Shown here piece after piece: positions 16,663 through 25,402 of a DNA stretch of 64,000 nt. Under the pieces are notes generated by a model. The model was given only the letters and a program-made list of their open reading frames with translations, searched no databases and was not told the DNA's origin. The stretch covers positions 279,035 through 343,034 of the forward strand of contig NZ_QMHN01000005.1 in assembly GCF_003313385.1 (NCBI RefSeq). The letters run 5' to 3'. A program made the translations under genes and the position numbers. The stretch's first letter is position 1, and each line of letters begins with the position of its first letter. Origin of the DNA: Pedobacter chitinilyticus (lineage in GTDB: Bacteria; Bacteroidota; Bacteroidia; Sphingobacteriales; Sphingobacteriaceae).

Positions 16663-17373
16663 ATGTCTAAAATTGAAGTTTGTTTAACGCCTGCGCTGCT
16701 CGATTTATATCCAATTGAAAATAGTATTGTAGTTGTCATTGATATTTTAAGAGCAACTTCTTCTATTACATACGGCATCGAAAATGGTGCTGAAGCGATT
16801 ATTCCAGTGATGAATGTGGAGGATTGCTTGGCTTATGCTGATCAAGGTTATTTATTGGCGGCAGAGCGTAATGGGGAAGTGGTAGCGGGTTACGATTTCG
16901 GGAATTCGCCCTTTTCATACACTGCTGAAAAAGTAGCGGGAAAAACCATTGTATTGACTACCACTAATGGTACAAAAGCCATGCATTTGGCGCAAGAAAG
17001 AGCTTATCAGGTGGTTGTGGGTTCTTTTCTTAATCTTTCGGCCGTTTGCGACTATCTTAAAAAGGAAAATAAAGATGTTTTATTGTTGTGTGCGGGCTGG
17101 AAAGATAATTTCAACTTAGAAGATACTTTATTTGCTGGTGCTGTGGTAGAGCAGCTTCAAGGTGATTTTACCGTTGGTGATGATTCGAGTGTGGCTGCAC
17201 TGGATATGTACCAACTGGCCAAAGGCGATTTACGTGGGTATCTTCAAAAATCTTCTCATAACCATCGTTTAATTAAGCTGAATATAGAGGAAGATGTTCG
17301 TTTTTGCTTAAAAATTGATGTTTGCAAAGCTATTCCTGTGCTGCAAGGCGAAATGTTGGTGGCACTAGCCTAA
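16663..17373 (+). CDS. ComB-like 2-phosphosulfolactate phosphatase
   Basis: A protein of 236 residues matching the ComB family, which removes phosphate from 2-phospho-3-sulfolactate. Family signatures are 'VVIDILRATSSI' (about residues 23-35), 'GFDFGNSP'-like 'GYDFGNSPFSY' (about 75-85) and 'TTTNGTKAM' (about 98-106). In methanogens the enzyme belongs to coenzyme M synthesis. Bacteroidota lack that pathway, so the physiological substrate is uncertain; a link with sulfonate or sulfonolipid metabolism is only a guess. No ComA or ComC homologue lies nearby. Confidence 0.8.
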   Translation: MSKIEVCLTPALLDLYPIENSIVVVIDILRATSSITYGIENGAEAIIPVMNVEDCLAYADQGYLLAAERNGEVVAGYDFGNSPFSYTAEKVAGKTIVLTTTNGTKAMHLAQERAYQVVVGSFLNLSAVCDYLKKENKDVLLLCAGWKDNFNLEDTLFAGAVVEQLQGDFTVGDDSSVAALDMYQLAKGDLRGYLQKSSHNHRLIKLNIEEDVRFCLKIDVCKAIPVLQGEMLVALA

Positions 17374-17521
17374 TTTCTTTTTTCCTGTTGTTGATTTTCT
17401 TGTTTCCCTCTTGTGTTTAGGGTTTTGTAAAACGAATGTTACTTAACATGCGGTTAAACTTCTCTAAACAATAAAGTTCTAACTTGCATAAAGGAAATAA
17501 ATCGAAATCAAATAAAACTAA

Positions 17522-20047
17522 ATGAACGGTAGAAGGGAATTTTTGCGAAAGTCGCTGTTGCTGTCTGGTGCTGCGGGTTTAGCTAATACAATGCCATTGT
17601 CCATCCAAAAGGCGCTAGCCATAAATCCAAAGGATGGAAGTACTTTTTATGATGCAGAACATGTGGTGATCCTCATGCAAGAGAATCGCTCCTTCGACCA
17701 TACTTTTGGGAGTTTGCAAGGCGTTAGAGGCTTTAATGATCCTAGGGCTGTTACTTTGCCCGACCAAAAACCTGTGTGGTTCCAAACCGATTCGCTCGGG
17801 AAAACTTACGCTCCCTTTCGTTTGAATATTAAAGATACCAAGGTGACTTGGATGGGTTCGCTGCCACATTCCAGAGCCAGCCAAGTTGATGCCTATAATC
17901 AGGGCAAATATGATAAATGGTTATTGGCGAAGAAATCGGGCAATAAGCAATACGCCCACATGCCCTTAACCATGGGCTATTATACTCGTGAAGATTTGCC
18001 TTTTTATTATGCCATGGCTGATGCTTTTACGGTATGCGACCACAACTTTTGCTCGGCCATGACCAGCACTACGCCTAATCGCTCTTTCTTTTGGACAGGA
18101 AAAATTAGCAATGTAGAGAATGGACTGCCAAAGGCCAATATCAGGAACGACAACTTCGCCTATGGCAAACATACTTGGAAAACATTTCCAGAACTATTGC
18201 AGGAAAACCAAATCAATTGGAAGTTTTATCAAAACGAAACCAGTTGTGGCGGTGGCTTTAAAGGCGAAGAACGCTCGTGGTTGGCTAACTTTGGATGTAA
18301 CCTGCTAGAGTTTTTCAAGGCTTATAATGTGAAGTTTAAGGATAAATATGTAGAGAACCTTAAAAAGCAAGTAGAAACACTCCCTGTAGAAATTACCAAA
18401 TTACAGGAAGAAAGTCCTTCGAGCGAAGAAGCGTCAAAAAAGATTGCAAAAAGCGTAGCCGATAAAACAACGGCCTTAGAAAATGCTACTAAAGAACTTA
18501 ACCAATGGGGCGAAGCTGAATTTGCAAAACTGAGTGCCCAACAAAAAGAGCTTTTTAATAGGGCCTTTGTGGTGAATAAAGGAGATAAGCACTACCGAGA
18601 AACAGCAACGTTGAAACACAAGGACAATGGTGTGGAGCGGGAGTTGGTGGTGCCAAAGGGCGATATTTTGTACCAGTTTAGAAAAGATGTGAACGAAGGT
18701 AAACTGCCAACGGTTTCGTGGTTAGCTGGTCCTCAAAATTTTTCAGACCATCCAAGTGCGCCTTGGTATGGCTCGTGGTTAATTTCCGAGATTGTCGATA
18801 TTTTAACCAAAAACCCAGAGGTTTGGAAAAAGACCATCTTTATTGTGACTTACGACGAAAACGATGGTTATTACGATCACGTCGTGCCGTTTTCGATCCC
18901 AGACGGCACCAAGCCAGATACAGGAAAGGTTTCTGCAGGAATAGATACAGAAATTGAACAGGTGCGTTTGGCACATGAAGTGGCGCACGGTGTCCCGCAA
19001 AAACAAGCGAGGGAAGCAGCCATAGGTTTAGGCTTTAGGGTGCCCATGTTGGTAGCTTCGCCGTGGAGCAGGGGCGGAAAAGTTTGTTCGGAAGTTTTTG
19101 ACCATACATCTACCTTGCAATTTTTGGAAACTTTCTTGAATAAGAAATACAGAAAGAATATTAAGATAGATAACATTAGCGATTGGCGTCGTACCATTTG
19201 TGGCGATTTAACTTCCGTTTTTGAACCATTTAGTGCAGGTAAAGAAAATTTACCTTTCCAAAATAGAAATGAATTTATCTCTTTGATCCACAATGCCAAG
19301 TTTAAAAAAGAACCTGGCGGTTTTACCGAGTTAAATGAAGCGGCCATTGCAAAAGTGAAAAAGGAAACGAGGTTTGATGACTTGATGGTTCCGCAGGAAA
19401 AAGGGGTAAGAAAGGCGCTAGCTTTGCCTTATCAATTGGAGGCAACGGGAAGCCTTAGTGCCGATAAAAAATCATTTGCGATAAAGATGCAGGCAGGCAA
19501 TCAGGTTTTTGCCGACCGTTCGGCAGGAGCGCCTTTCAATGTCTATTCGCCCATAAGCTATCAAGCAGACAAAGTAGCGGAAGTAGGTAGAAATTGGTCT
19601 TTTGCGGTAAAAGCAGGAGATGAAATCAACTACCAATGGCCATTACAAAAGTTTGCAGCAGGCAACTACGAGCTGAGGTTGCATGGGCCGAATGGTTTTT
19701 TCAGGAACTTTAAAGGTGATGGAAATGATCCTTTAACGGTAGATTTTTCGGCAGAATTAAACAGGCTAACGAAAAAGCCAACAGGCAAGTTACTGGTGTC
19801 ATTAACGAACACTTCAAGCCAACGGCTCACCGTTCAGGTTAACGATAAGTCATACGGACAAGCGCCAATAACAAAGGAGTTGCCTGCTGGTGCCAAAGGT
19901 ACACTCACCATAAATGTTGCTAAAAGTCACCATTGGTACGATATTGAAGTGAACGTACAAGGCAACAATTCCTTTTACCAGCAGTTTGCAGGACATATTG
20001 AAACAGGAAATGCCAGCTTTACCGATCCGTTAATGGGCCGCGCTTGA
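17522..20047 (+). CDS. Tat-exported phosphocholine-specific phospholipase C (non-hemolytic type)
   Basis: A protein of 841 residues. The N-terminus carries a twin-arginine signal ('GRREFLRKSLLLSGAAG'), so it is folded before export. The phosphoesterase domain starts near 45 with 'VVILMQENRSFDHTFGSLQG', the signature of the acid phosphatase-like PLC family, and continues with 'TTPNRSFFWTG' and 'VTYDENDGYYDHV'. Two C-terminal beta domains (about 640-730 and 740-830) match the family's DUF756 units. Family members cleave phosphatidylcholine or sphingomyelin headgroups. The last 18 bases overlap the 3' end of a patatin gene on the other strand, so the lipase genes converge. Confidence 0.93.
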   Translation: MNGRREFLRKSLLLSGAAGLANTMPLSIQKALAINPKDGSTFYDAEHVVILMQENRSFDHTFGSLQGVRGFNDPRAVTLPDQKPVWFQTDSLGKTYAPFRLNIKDTKVTWMGSLPHSRASQVDAYNQGKYDKWLLAKKSGNKQYAHMPLTMGYYTREDLPFYYAMADAFTVCDHNFCSAMTSTTPNRSFFWTGKISNVENGLPKANIRNDNFAYGKHTWKTFPELLQENQINWKFYQNETSCGGGFKGEERSWLANFGCNLLEFFKAYNVKFKDKYVENLKKQVETLPVEITKLQEESPSSEEASKKIAKSVADKTTALENATKELNQWGEAEFAKLSAQQKELFNRAFVVNKGDKHYRETATLKHKDNGVERELVVPKGDILYQFRKDVNEGKLPTVSWLAGPQNFSDHPSAPWYGSWLISEIVDILTKNPEVWKKTIFIVTYDENDGYYDHVVPFSIPDGTKPDTGKVSAGIDTEIEQVRLAHEVAHGVPQKQAREAAIGLGFRVPMLVASPWSRGGKVCSEVFDHTSTLQFLETFLNKKYRKNIKIDNISDWRRTICGDLTSVFEPFSAGKENLPFQNRNEFISLIHNAKFKKEPGGFTELNEAAIAKVKKETRFDDLMVPQEKGVRKALALPYQLEATGSLSADKKSFAIKMQAGNQVFADRSAGAPFNVYSPISYQADKVAEVGRNWSFAVKAGDEINYQWPLQKFAAGNYELRLHGPNGFFRNFKGDGNDPLTVDFSAELNRLTKKPTGKLLVSLTNTSSQRLTVQVNDKSYGQAPITKELPAGAKGTLTINVAKSHHWYDIEVNVQGNNSFYQQFAGHIETGNASFTDPLMGRA

Positions 20048-20842
20048 GTTGCTAAAACCTATTAACGGATTCCTTTGCGCCGCAAGAAGTTGTTGAAAGC
20101 TTTCGCTGTCTCTGATGGTTTTCAAAGCTTCTTCGTGAGCTATCCAGTAAATGGTTTCTGCTTTTCTGGTATCAAAAGTATTGATTTCGCCCATGCCCTT
20201 TGGTTCAATCATCAGGTTGCAAAACCTAGATTTTCTTTCCATATCATGATTGATGGACATAATGCCCGCTCTTTGCATTAATCGGGTGATACCTACAATC
20301 TTGTCAACTGGTTTTAAATGGTTACAGGTAGAGCCAATGATATAATCGCTATTATTTAAAAGGGGTTCCACAGGGAAATTGTTCAGCACGCCGCCATCCA
20401 CATGCATCTGGTCGTGGATCATGATTGGTTTAAACACTCCTGGGATACAGCATGAAGCATGGATAGCCCTAATTAAAGGTCCTTTGCTAAAATAGGCCAC
20501 ATTGCCTTCACTAAAATTGGTGGTGCAAATGGTTAAAGGGGTTTTTAAATCTTCAATATGTGCAGGCAAATATTCTTTGAAAATATCACCCGTTTTTTCA
20601 ATGTTCACCAAGCCCAAAGAACCAAATGCAGGTCGTACAAATTTAATTAAGCGGGTCCTCATGAAGATGTTAAAAGCCTCTTCGGGGTCAATGCCAGCCG
20701 CATAAAAAGCGCCAGCAATTGAACCTGCGCTGGTGCCCACAATATGGTCAAATTTAATTCCTGTTTTCTTTAGGGCACTCAGCACGCCTAAATGGGCAAT
20801 GCCTCTTATTCCGCCTCCACTTAATACAATCCCAATTTTCAT
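20030..20842 (-). CDS. Patatin-like phospholipase (RssA type)
   Basis: About 270 residues from the ATG at 20842; a frame open to 20875 adds 11 polar residues before the standard patatin start 'MKIGIVLSGGGIRG'. The oxyanion loop 'GGGIRG', the nucleophile elbow 'GTSAG' and the catalytic Asp in 'DGG' ('VDGGVLNNFPV') are all present, so the Ser-Asp dyad is intact. No signal peptide is seen, so it is probably cytoplasmic and acts on phospholipid acyl chains. The 3' end overlaps that of the phospholipase C gene by 18 bases, tail to tail. Confidence 0.92.
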   Translation of the reverse strand: MKIGIVLSGGGIRGIAHLGVLSALKKTGIKFDHIVGTSAGSIAGAFYAAGIDPEEAFNIFMRTRLIKFVRPAFGSLGLVNIEKTGDIFKEYLPAHIEDLKTPLTICTTNFSEGNVAYFSKGPLIRAIHASCCIPGVFKPIMIHDQMHVDGGVLNNFPVEPLLNNSDYIIGSTCNHLKPVDKIVGITRLMQRAGIMSINHDMERKSRFCNLMIEPKGMGEINTFDTRKAETIYWIAHEEALKTIRDSESFQQLLAAQRNPLIGFSNSSAAH

Positions 20843-20917
20843 GTGTGTTAATGTGATAGTTGTTGATATGATCATTGCATAATGCGATAATTAGGTCATC
20901 GTCGCATTAGCTAATTA

Positions 20918-21955
20918 TTATTTGCTTGGTTTTGGTTTATACTTTGATTTGGTTAAAATGGTTTGCGCATCGGTATCGGCCATCAATTGTTGTAAGGTTA
21001 CCTCTGGATTTTCTTTCATGTACTTCCTTACAATTTGCCAGCCTGTCCATATGCCAAGTTTTGGTGCCGATTCATTCCTTTCTCCTAACCCGGGAGTAAA
21101 TGGCCCCTCACTTAAAAAAACCTGTATTTTAGCATAATCTGTTTCATAAAGCAAATTGCTTTCTAAATAATATGCCCAAAGTTCGGTTTCAAAACTCTTG
21201 CACCAATCCAGCTGTTTTTGGGTATAGCCAATTTTAATGCTGTCGGGCATATTATCGGGCATAATTTGGTCCATAAAATACAATATTTTGCCATTGTAAA
21301 CCATTTTTGCCAATAAGCTCCGATCTTGATCTCTCTCCTTAAATAAATTTTCACGCACATAATATTCACTTACTCGAGGTACAATGTATTCGGGAGTGAA
21401 TCGTTTTGACATGTACAGTGGAATACTTTTCACTAATGCCCCATAAAATTTGCTGTCATTACCTAAAAACATATCCAATCCAATGCCCATATAATCATCC
21501 CCTATGGGAGTTTGGTAAGCAAATCCTGATAGGAAGCCTATGAAACGAGGGATAGGAGCTTTTGGGTAATAATATTTAATGTATTTGAAAGATTGGGTTA
21601 AATCGGTTTCAACCTTGTTAAGGTTGGGGAATATGCTATCCACCTCTTTGTTCAGATCGGTGTAAGCTTTGTCTTCATAAATACCTTGCAGTACTTCTAG
21701 GCTGGTGTAGCTATCATTACCTACCATTTTATTGATGAAGTCTTCGTAAAATGCACCGTATTTTTTGTGGAGTAGGCTATCTGTTAATTTAATGTCTTTT
21801 CCTCGATGCTGATATAAATCTTGGTCAAATCTTTCTACTTTTATGGCAAGATCAATTTTGCTTACATCGGGCTTGCTACTGTTGTTGCACGAAAAAAATA
21901 GGGTAGCGCATAAAAAAAATAAATAACTTTGGCGAAGTTTCAATAGCTGTATCAT
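20918..21955 (-). CDS. gldB: Gliding motility lipoprotein GldB
   Basis: About 345 residues starting at the ATG at 21955; the frame extends to a TTG at 21964. A lipobox ends at Cys23 ('LFFSCNNS'). The region 'KIDLAIKVERFDQDLY' and the central 'PRFIGFLSGFAYQTPIGDDYMGIGLDMFLG', with 'YYV' and 'LLAKMVYNGKILYF' segments, match the GldB family. In Flavobacterium johnsoniae GldB is a lipoprotein needed for gliding. Many non-gliding Bacteroidota keep it, so motility cannot be concluded. A TATATTTG -7-like element lies only 6 bases before the ATG (21969-21962). Confidence 0.9.
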   Translation of the reverse strand: MIQLLKLRQSYLFFLCATLFFSCNNSSKPDVSKIDLAIKVERFDQDLYQHRGKDIKLTDSLLHKKYGAFYEDFINKMVGNDSYTSLEVLQGIYEDKAYTDLNKEVDSIFPNLNKVETDLTQSFKYIKYYYPKAPIPRFIGFLSGFAYQTPIGDDYMGIGLDMFLGNDSKFYGALVKSIPLYMSKRFTPEYIVPRVSEYYVRENLFKERDQDRSLLAKMVYNGKILYFMDQIMPDNMPDSIKIGYTQKQLDWCKSFETELWAYYLESNLLYETDYAKIQVFLSEGPFTPGLGERNESAPKLGIWTGWQIVRKYMKENPEVTLQQLMADTDAQTILTKSKYKPKPSK

Positions 21956-22052
21956 TGATAACAAATATATAAACTACAGAATAGGAAACCATCATCATTT
22001 ACAAAATCATGATGTATCCCTAACAATTTAAAAACAACAAAAATCTTTGTTT

Positions 22053-22700
22053 ATGAAAAAAATACTTTTAGCATCATTACTTGTCATTGCCACTACGCAA
22101 GTTTTTGCGCAAGTGAGATTGGGACTTACCGCACATCCTAACTTTGGATTTTTGAAAGTAGAAAATGGCAAAGGTAATGGCGTAAGTACTGGTTTTAGCT
22201 ATGGCTTAATGAGTGATTTTGAGTTTGCCGAAAACTACAGCTTTGCTACGGGCTTAACGGTAACCACCATTAATGGCAAGGCATCCATCCTGAACTATAT
22301 ACCTTATCATTTACTTTCTAGCTCTACCAATGCTGCAGAATATGATGTGAAGTTTAAAATGCAGTATCTAGAAATTCCATTATCTGTTAAATTAAAGACA
22401 GATGAGAACAATGGGATGAAATGGTATGGCCAATTTGGTTTAACCGCTGATATTCGTATTGGGGCAAGACAAGATGTGAAAAGCGGTAATACCGTATTTG
22501 CTGATGATACTAAGTCAACTGATCTTACCAAATTTTTAAGAGCAGGAATGATCATTGGCGGTGGAATGGAATATCGCTTAAGTGGAAAAACCAGCTTAAT
22601 GACAGGTTTAACTTATAACAACGGTTTAACCAATATTGCAAAAAATAGTGAATCTATTCGCAACCATTATGTGGGTTTAAATATTGGCGTGTTCTTTTAA
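22053..22700 (+). CDS. Outer-membrane beta-barrel protein (PorT family)
   Basis: 215 residues from the ATG at 22053; the longer frame uses TTG. A signal peptide (MKKILLASLLVIATTQVFAQ) is followed by alternating strands: 'VRLGLTAHPNFGFL', 'FSYGLMSDFEFAENYSFATGL', 'QYLEIPLSVKLK', 'WYGQFGLTADIRIGARQDV', 'MIIGGGMEYRLSGKTSLMTGL', ending 'HYVGLNIGVFF' with the aromatic last residue typical of BAM-assembled barrels. The family includes PorT, but barrels of this kind are numerous in Bacteroidota and a T9SS role is not implied. A terminator follows. Confidence 0.82.
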   Translation: MKKILLASLLVIATTQVFAQVRLGLTAHPNFGFLKVENGKGNGVSTGFSYGLMSDFEFAENYSFATGLTVTTINGKASILNYIPYHLLSSSTNAAEYDVKFKMQYLEIPLSVKLKTDENNGMKWYGQFGLTADIRIGARQDVKSGNTVFADDTKSTDLTKFLRAGMIIGGGMEYRLSGKTSLMTGLTYNNGLTNIAKNSESIRNHYVGLNIGVFF

Positions 22701-22724
22701 TAAACACTAAAACCCTTTCAAATC

Positions 22725-22752
22725 AAACAAGCCTCATTAAGGCTTGTTTTTT
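22725..22752 (+). terminator. Intrinsic terminator after the barrel-protein gene
   Basis: AAACAAGCCT (22725-22734) pairs with AGGCTTGTTT (22740-22749), loop of five, followed by T residues. Confidence 0.88.
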
Positions 22753-22775
22753 ATATTTATAGCACAACGCAAACC

Positions 22776-24416
22776 ATGAAAATAGCACTGGCACAACTCA
22801 ATTATCACATTGGAAATTTCGAAAACAACACGAAAAAAATCATTGCAAATATAGCAGCCGCAAAAGCCAAAGGAGCTGATGTGGTGGTATTTGCAGAGTT
22901 GGCCATTAGTGGTTATCCGCCCCGCGATTTTCTGGAATATGATGACTTTATATCGCTTTGCGAAAAGGCTGCGCAGGAAATAGCTGAGCATTGCACTGAT
23001 ATTGCCTGCATTGTAGGTTTACCTATTAAAAACCCGGTGATTGAGGGTAAGGATTTGTTTAACGCTGCTTATTTTATTGTCGGTGGGACGGTGAAACAAG
23101 TGGTGAAAAAGGCATTACTTCCTACGTATGATGTTTTTGATGAGTACCGTTATTTTGAGCCTAACACCGTATTTGATTGTGTAGAATTTAAGGGAAAGAA
23201 AATTGCGCTTACCATTTGTGAAGACCTTTGGAACATTAACGATAATCCTTTGTACGTTTCGTGCCCAATGGACGAATTGATCAAACAGCAGCCTGATTTG
23301 ATGATCAACATTGCCGCTTCGCCTTTTGACTATGGTCATGACGAAGACCGCATCAAAATTTTGGCAGACAATGCCAAAAAGTATGAATTGCCTTTGTTTT
23401 ACGTGAATCAAGTTGGCGCACAAACGGAGATTATTTTTGACGGGGGTTCATTAGTATTTGATCAAGAAGGCGCACTGAAAGCCGAAATGAAATATTTTGA
23501 GGAAGATCTTCAGCTATTTGATTTGGACGAGGTCCAGAACGTTAAAAATAAATATCCTGCAGCAGAACGTGTTTCGGATATTGAGCAAATACATGACGCA
23601 CTGATTTTGGGTATTAAGGATTACTTCGCTAAATCTGGGTTTAAGAAAGCAGTTTTGGGACTTTCTGGAGGGATTGATTCTGCGGTGGTATGTGCTTTGG
23701 CCTGCAAGGCATTGGGTGCCGAAAATGTAATGGCGGTATTAATGCCTTCCAAATATTCTACCGATCACTCTATTAAGGATGCCTTGGATCTGGTGAGTAA
23801 CATTGGCTGTAAACACGAAATTATCCCCATTAAAGAAGCTGCCGACGCTTTTGATAGCATGTTGGCCAAACCTTTTGAGGGCTTACCTTTTAACTTGGCC
23901 GAAGAAAACATCCAAGCTCGCTGCCGAGGCATTGTGGTGATGGCCATGTCCAATAAGTTTGGTTACATTTTATTGAATACTTCCAACAAAAGCGAATGTG
24001 CGGTAGGGTATGGCACTTTGTACGGCGATATGTGCGGGGCCATTAGTGTGATTGGCGATGTATACAAAACGCAAGTGTTTAACTTGGCCAGATATATCAA
24101 CAAAGATCAAGAAATTATCCCTGTAAATACCATTGTAAAACCACCTTCTGCCGAGCTGCGTCCTGACCAAAAGGACTCCGATTCGTTGCCAGAATACGAT
24201 GTTTTAGACCAAATCCTTTACCAACATATTGAACTTAAAAAAGGCTCCCGAGAAATCATTTCACAAGGTTTTGACGAAGCTTTGGTGAAACGCATCTTGC
24301 GCATGGTTAACCTCGCCGAATTTAAACGTTACCAAACCCCACCAATTTTAAGAGTGTCGCCAAAAGCCTTTGGAATGGGCCGTCGTATGCCAATTGTGGG
24401 CAAGTATATGGATTAA
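22776..24416 (+). CDS. nadE: Glutamine-dependent NAD+ synthetase
   Basis: A protein of 546 residues with the two-domain layout. The N-terminal nitrilase-type glutaminase (1-255) shows the Glu41, Lys112 and Cys148 triad ('FAELAISGYPPRD', 'KKALLPTYDVFDEYRYF', 'LTICEDLWN'). The C-terminal synthetase has the PPi loop 'LSGGIDSAV' at 296-304, 'KSECAVGYGTLYGDMCG' and 'KPPSAELRPDQKDSDSLP'. It amidates nicotinic acid adenine dinucleotide to NAD using glutamine-derived ammonia. Monocistronic: a terminator lies upstream and repeats lie downstream. Confidence 0.97.
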   Translation: MKIALAQLNYHIGNFENNTKKIIANIAAAKAKGADVVVFAELAISGYPPRDFLEYDDFISLCEKAAQEIAEHCTDIACIVGLPIKNPVIEGKDLFNAAYFIVGGTVKQVVKKALLPTYDVFDEYRYFEPNTVFDCVEFKGKKIALTICEDLWNINDNPLYVSCPMDELIKQQPDLMINIAASPFDYGHDEDRIKILADNAKKYELPLFYVNQVGAQTEIIFDGGSLVFDQEGALKAEMKYFEEDLQLFDLDEVQNVKNKYPAAERVSDIEQIHDALILGIKDYFAKSGFKKAVLGLSGGIDSAVVCALACKALGAENVMAVLMPSKYSTDHSIKDALDLVSNIGCKHEIIPIKEAADAFDSMLAKPFEGLPFNLAEENIQARCRGIVVMAMSNKFGYILLNTSNKSECAVGYGTLYGDMCGAISVIGDVYKTQVFNLARYINKDQEIIPVNTIVKPPSAELRPDQKDSDSLPEYDVLDQILYQHIELKKGSREIISQGFDEALVKRILRMVNLAEFKRYQTPPILRVSPKAFGMGRRMPIVGKYMD

Positions 24417-24446
24417 GGTGCACTACCCGTAATGTCGGTCTATAAA

Positions 24447-24477
24447 GACTTACTAAGTTTTTAAAACCTCGTAAGTC
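24447..24477. repeat. GACTTAC/GTAAGTC palindromic repeat
   Basis: GACTTACTAAG TTTTTAAAAC CTCGTAAGTC: an imperfect palindrome with the same TTTTTAAAA core as 34508-34540. A second diverged copy is at 24729-24759. Both lie in the 383-base nadE-lspA gap, which has no gene. Confidence 0.65.
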
Positions 24478-24508
24478 TACTAAGCTACCGAGTCGTATAA
24501 GATTGCAG

Positions 24509-24531
24509 GCTTCCAATTTAAATTTGGAAGC
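24509..24531. repeat. Short inverted repeat
   Basis: GCTTCCAA, seven bases, TTGGAAGC. GGAAGCTTCC-type units recur around 24526-24580, giving several overlapping hairpins after nadE. They may act as an RNA end for nadE or lspA but lack a T run. Confidence 0.5.
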
Positions 24532-24652
24532 TTCCAATTGGTAGATTGGTAACGTGTAATTAGTGAATTGGAAGCTTCCAAAATATGAATGCTAAACTTC
24601 TAGTTGCTTAAGTATTTTTTTAGAAGCGCAGTTGTCCTGCTGCTATTACCCT

Positions 24653-24718
24653 GTAGTCCCGCTATCCGCTTTACTTCGCCCTGCGTAAACTTGGGCTACG
24701 TGTCCGCTCCTATCGGGG
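24653..24718. repeat. Dispersed repeat (CCCGCTATCCGCT...CCGCTCCTATCGGG)
   Basis: GTAGTCCCGCTATCCGCT at 24653-24670 and CCGCTCCTATCGGG at 24704-24717 match, in inverse order, the outer arms of the composite repeat at 15179-15325. Confidence 0.65.
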
Positions 24719-24728
24719 CTAGATCAAA

Positions 24729-24759
24729 GACTTACAAAGTTTCTAAAACTTCGTAAATC
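24729..24759. repeat. GACTTAC/GTAAATC palindromic repeat, second copy
   Basis: GACTTACAAAG TTTCTAAAAC TTCGTAAATC, a diverged copy of 24447-24477. Confidence 0.6.
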
Positions 24760-24799
24760 TCTCTCGGCACTTCGTAAGTCTACCTCAGGTCTTAAATAT

Positions 24800-25330
24800 T
24801 TAATCTATGGATTGTTCAGGGCTGGTGATTTGCTTTTCTTCTTTTTTGGCCAGCAAAGTTTGCAGCAGGAGTAAGCCAATCCCCGTCATAATAGAAACAT
24901 CGGCCATGTTAAAAATGCCCGTTTTAAACAGTACAAAATCCATGTGCAAGAAATCCGTCACAGAGCCGTACACAATCCTATCGTAGATGTTTCCAATGCC
25001 ACCGCCAATTAAAAAGCACACACCGATTTGCATCATTCGAGGTAAGTTTCGATTGCTGTAAAGAAACCATAAGCCATAACCTAATACCAAAATGGGCATT
25101 ACCGTTAACAAAATCACCCTCACAAAATCGGGCAGGTTGCTGCCAGCACTTAAAAAAGCTCCCGTGTTTTCTACCTTGGTTAAGGTAAAACGGTCTTTAA
25201 TAATGCTAATTTGCTCATAAGGTTCAATGCTTTTGCGTGCAATTACTTTCGAAACCTGATCGCAGCCCAAGTTAAGGGCAACTATCACTAAAAGGAAAGC
25301 AAATTTGATAGATTTCTTTTGGTTAATCAT
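24800..25330 (-). CDS. lspA: Lipoprotein signal peptidase II (paralogue 1)
   Basis: A protein of 176 residues with four hydrophobic segments. LspA signatures: 'GCDQVSK' near 22, 'VENTGAFLS' near 53, 'GGGIGNIYDRIVYGSVTDFLH' (about 109-129) with the first catalytic Asp, and 'FNMADVSIMTG' (about 139-149) with the second. It cuts prolipoprotein signal peptides after diacylglycerol transfer to the Cys. A second, more divergent lspA lies at 36022-36624. The neighbour in the same direction is lnt, another lipoprotein-maturation enzyme. Confidence 0.95.
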   Translation of the reverse strand: MINQKKSIKFAFLLVIVALNLGCDQVSKVIARKSIEPYEQISIIKDRFTLTKVENTGAFLSAGSNLPDFVRVILLTVMPILVLGYGLWFLYSNRNLPRMMQIGVCFLIGGGIGNIYDRIVYGSVTDFLHMDFVLFKTGIFNMADVSIMTGIGLLLLQTLLAKKEEKQITSPEQSID

Positions 25331-25402
25331 TTTTTATTGGATAGGGTTGGCCACAGATGCACAGATAAAATTAAAATGATCGGTGTATCTGTGGCTATTA
25401 TT

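Noticed and set aside
17374..17521. A small gene between the ComB-like gene and phospholipase C
   Set aside because: No frame with a plausible start and composition; it looks like an ordinary promoter region.
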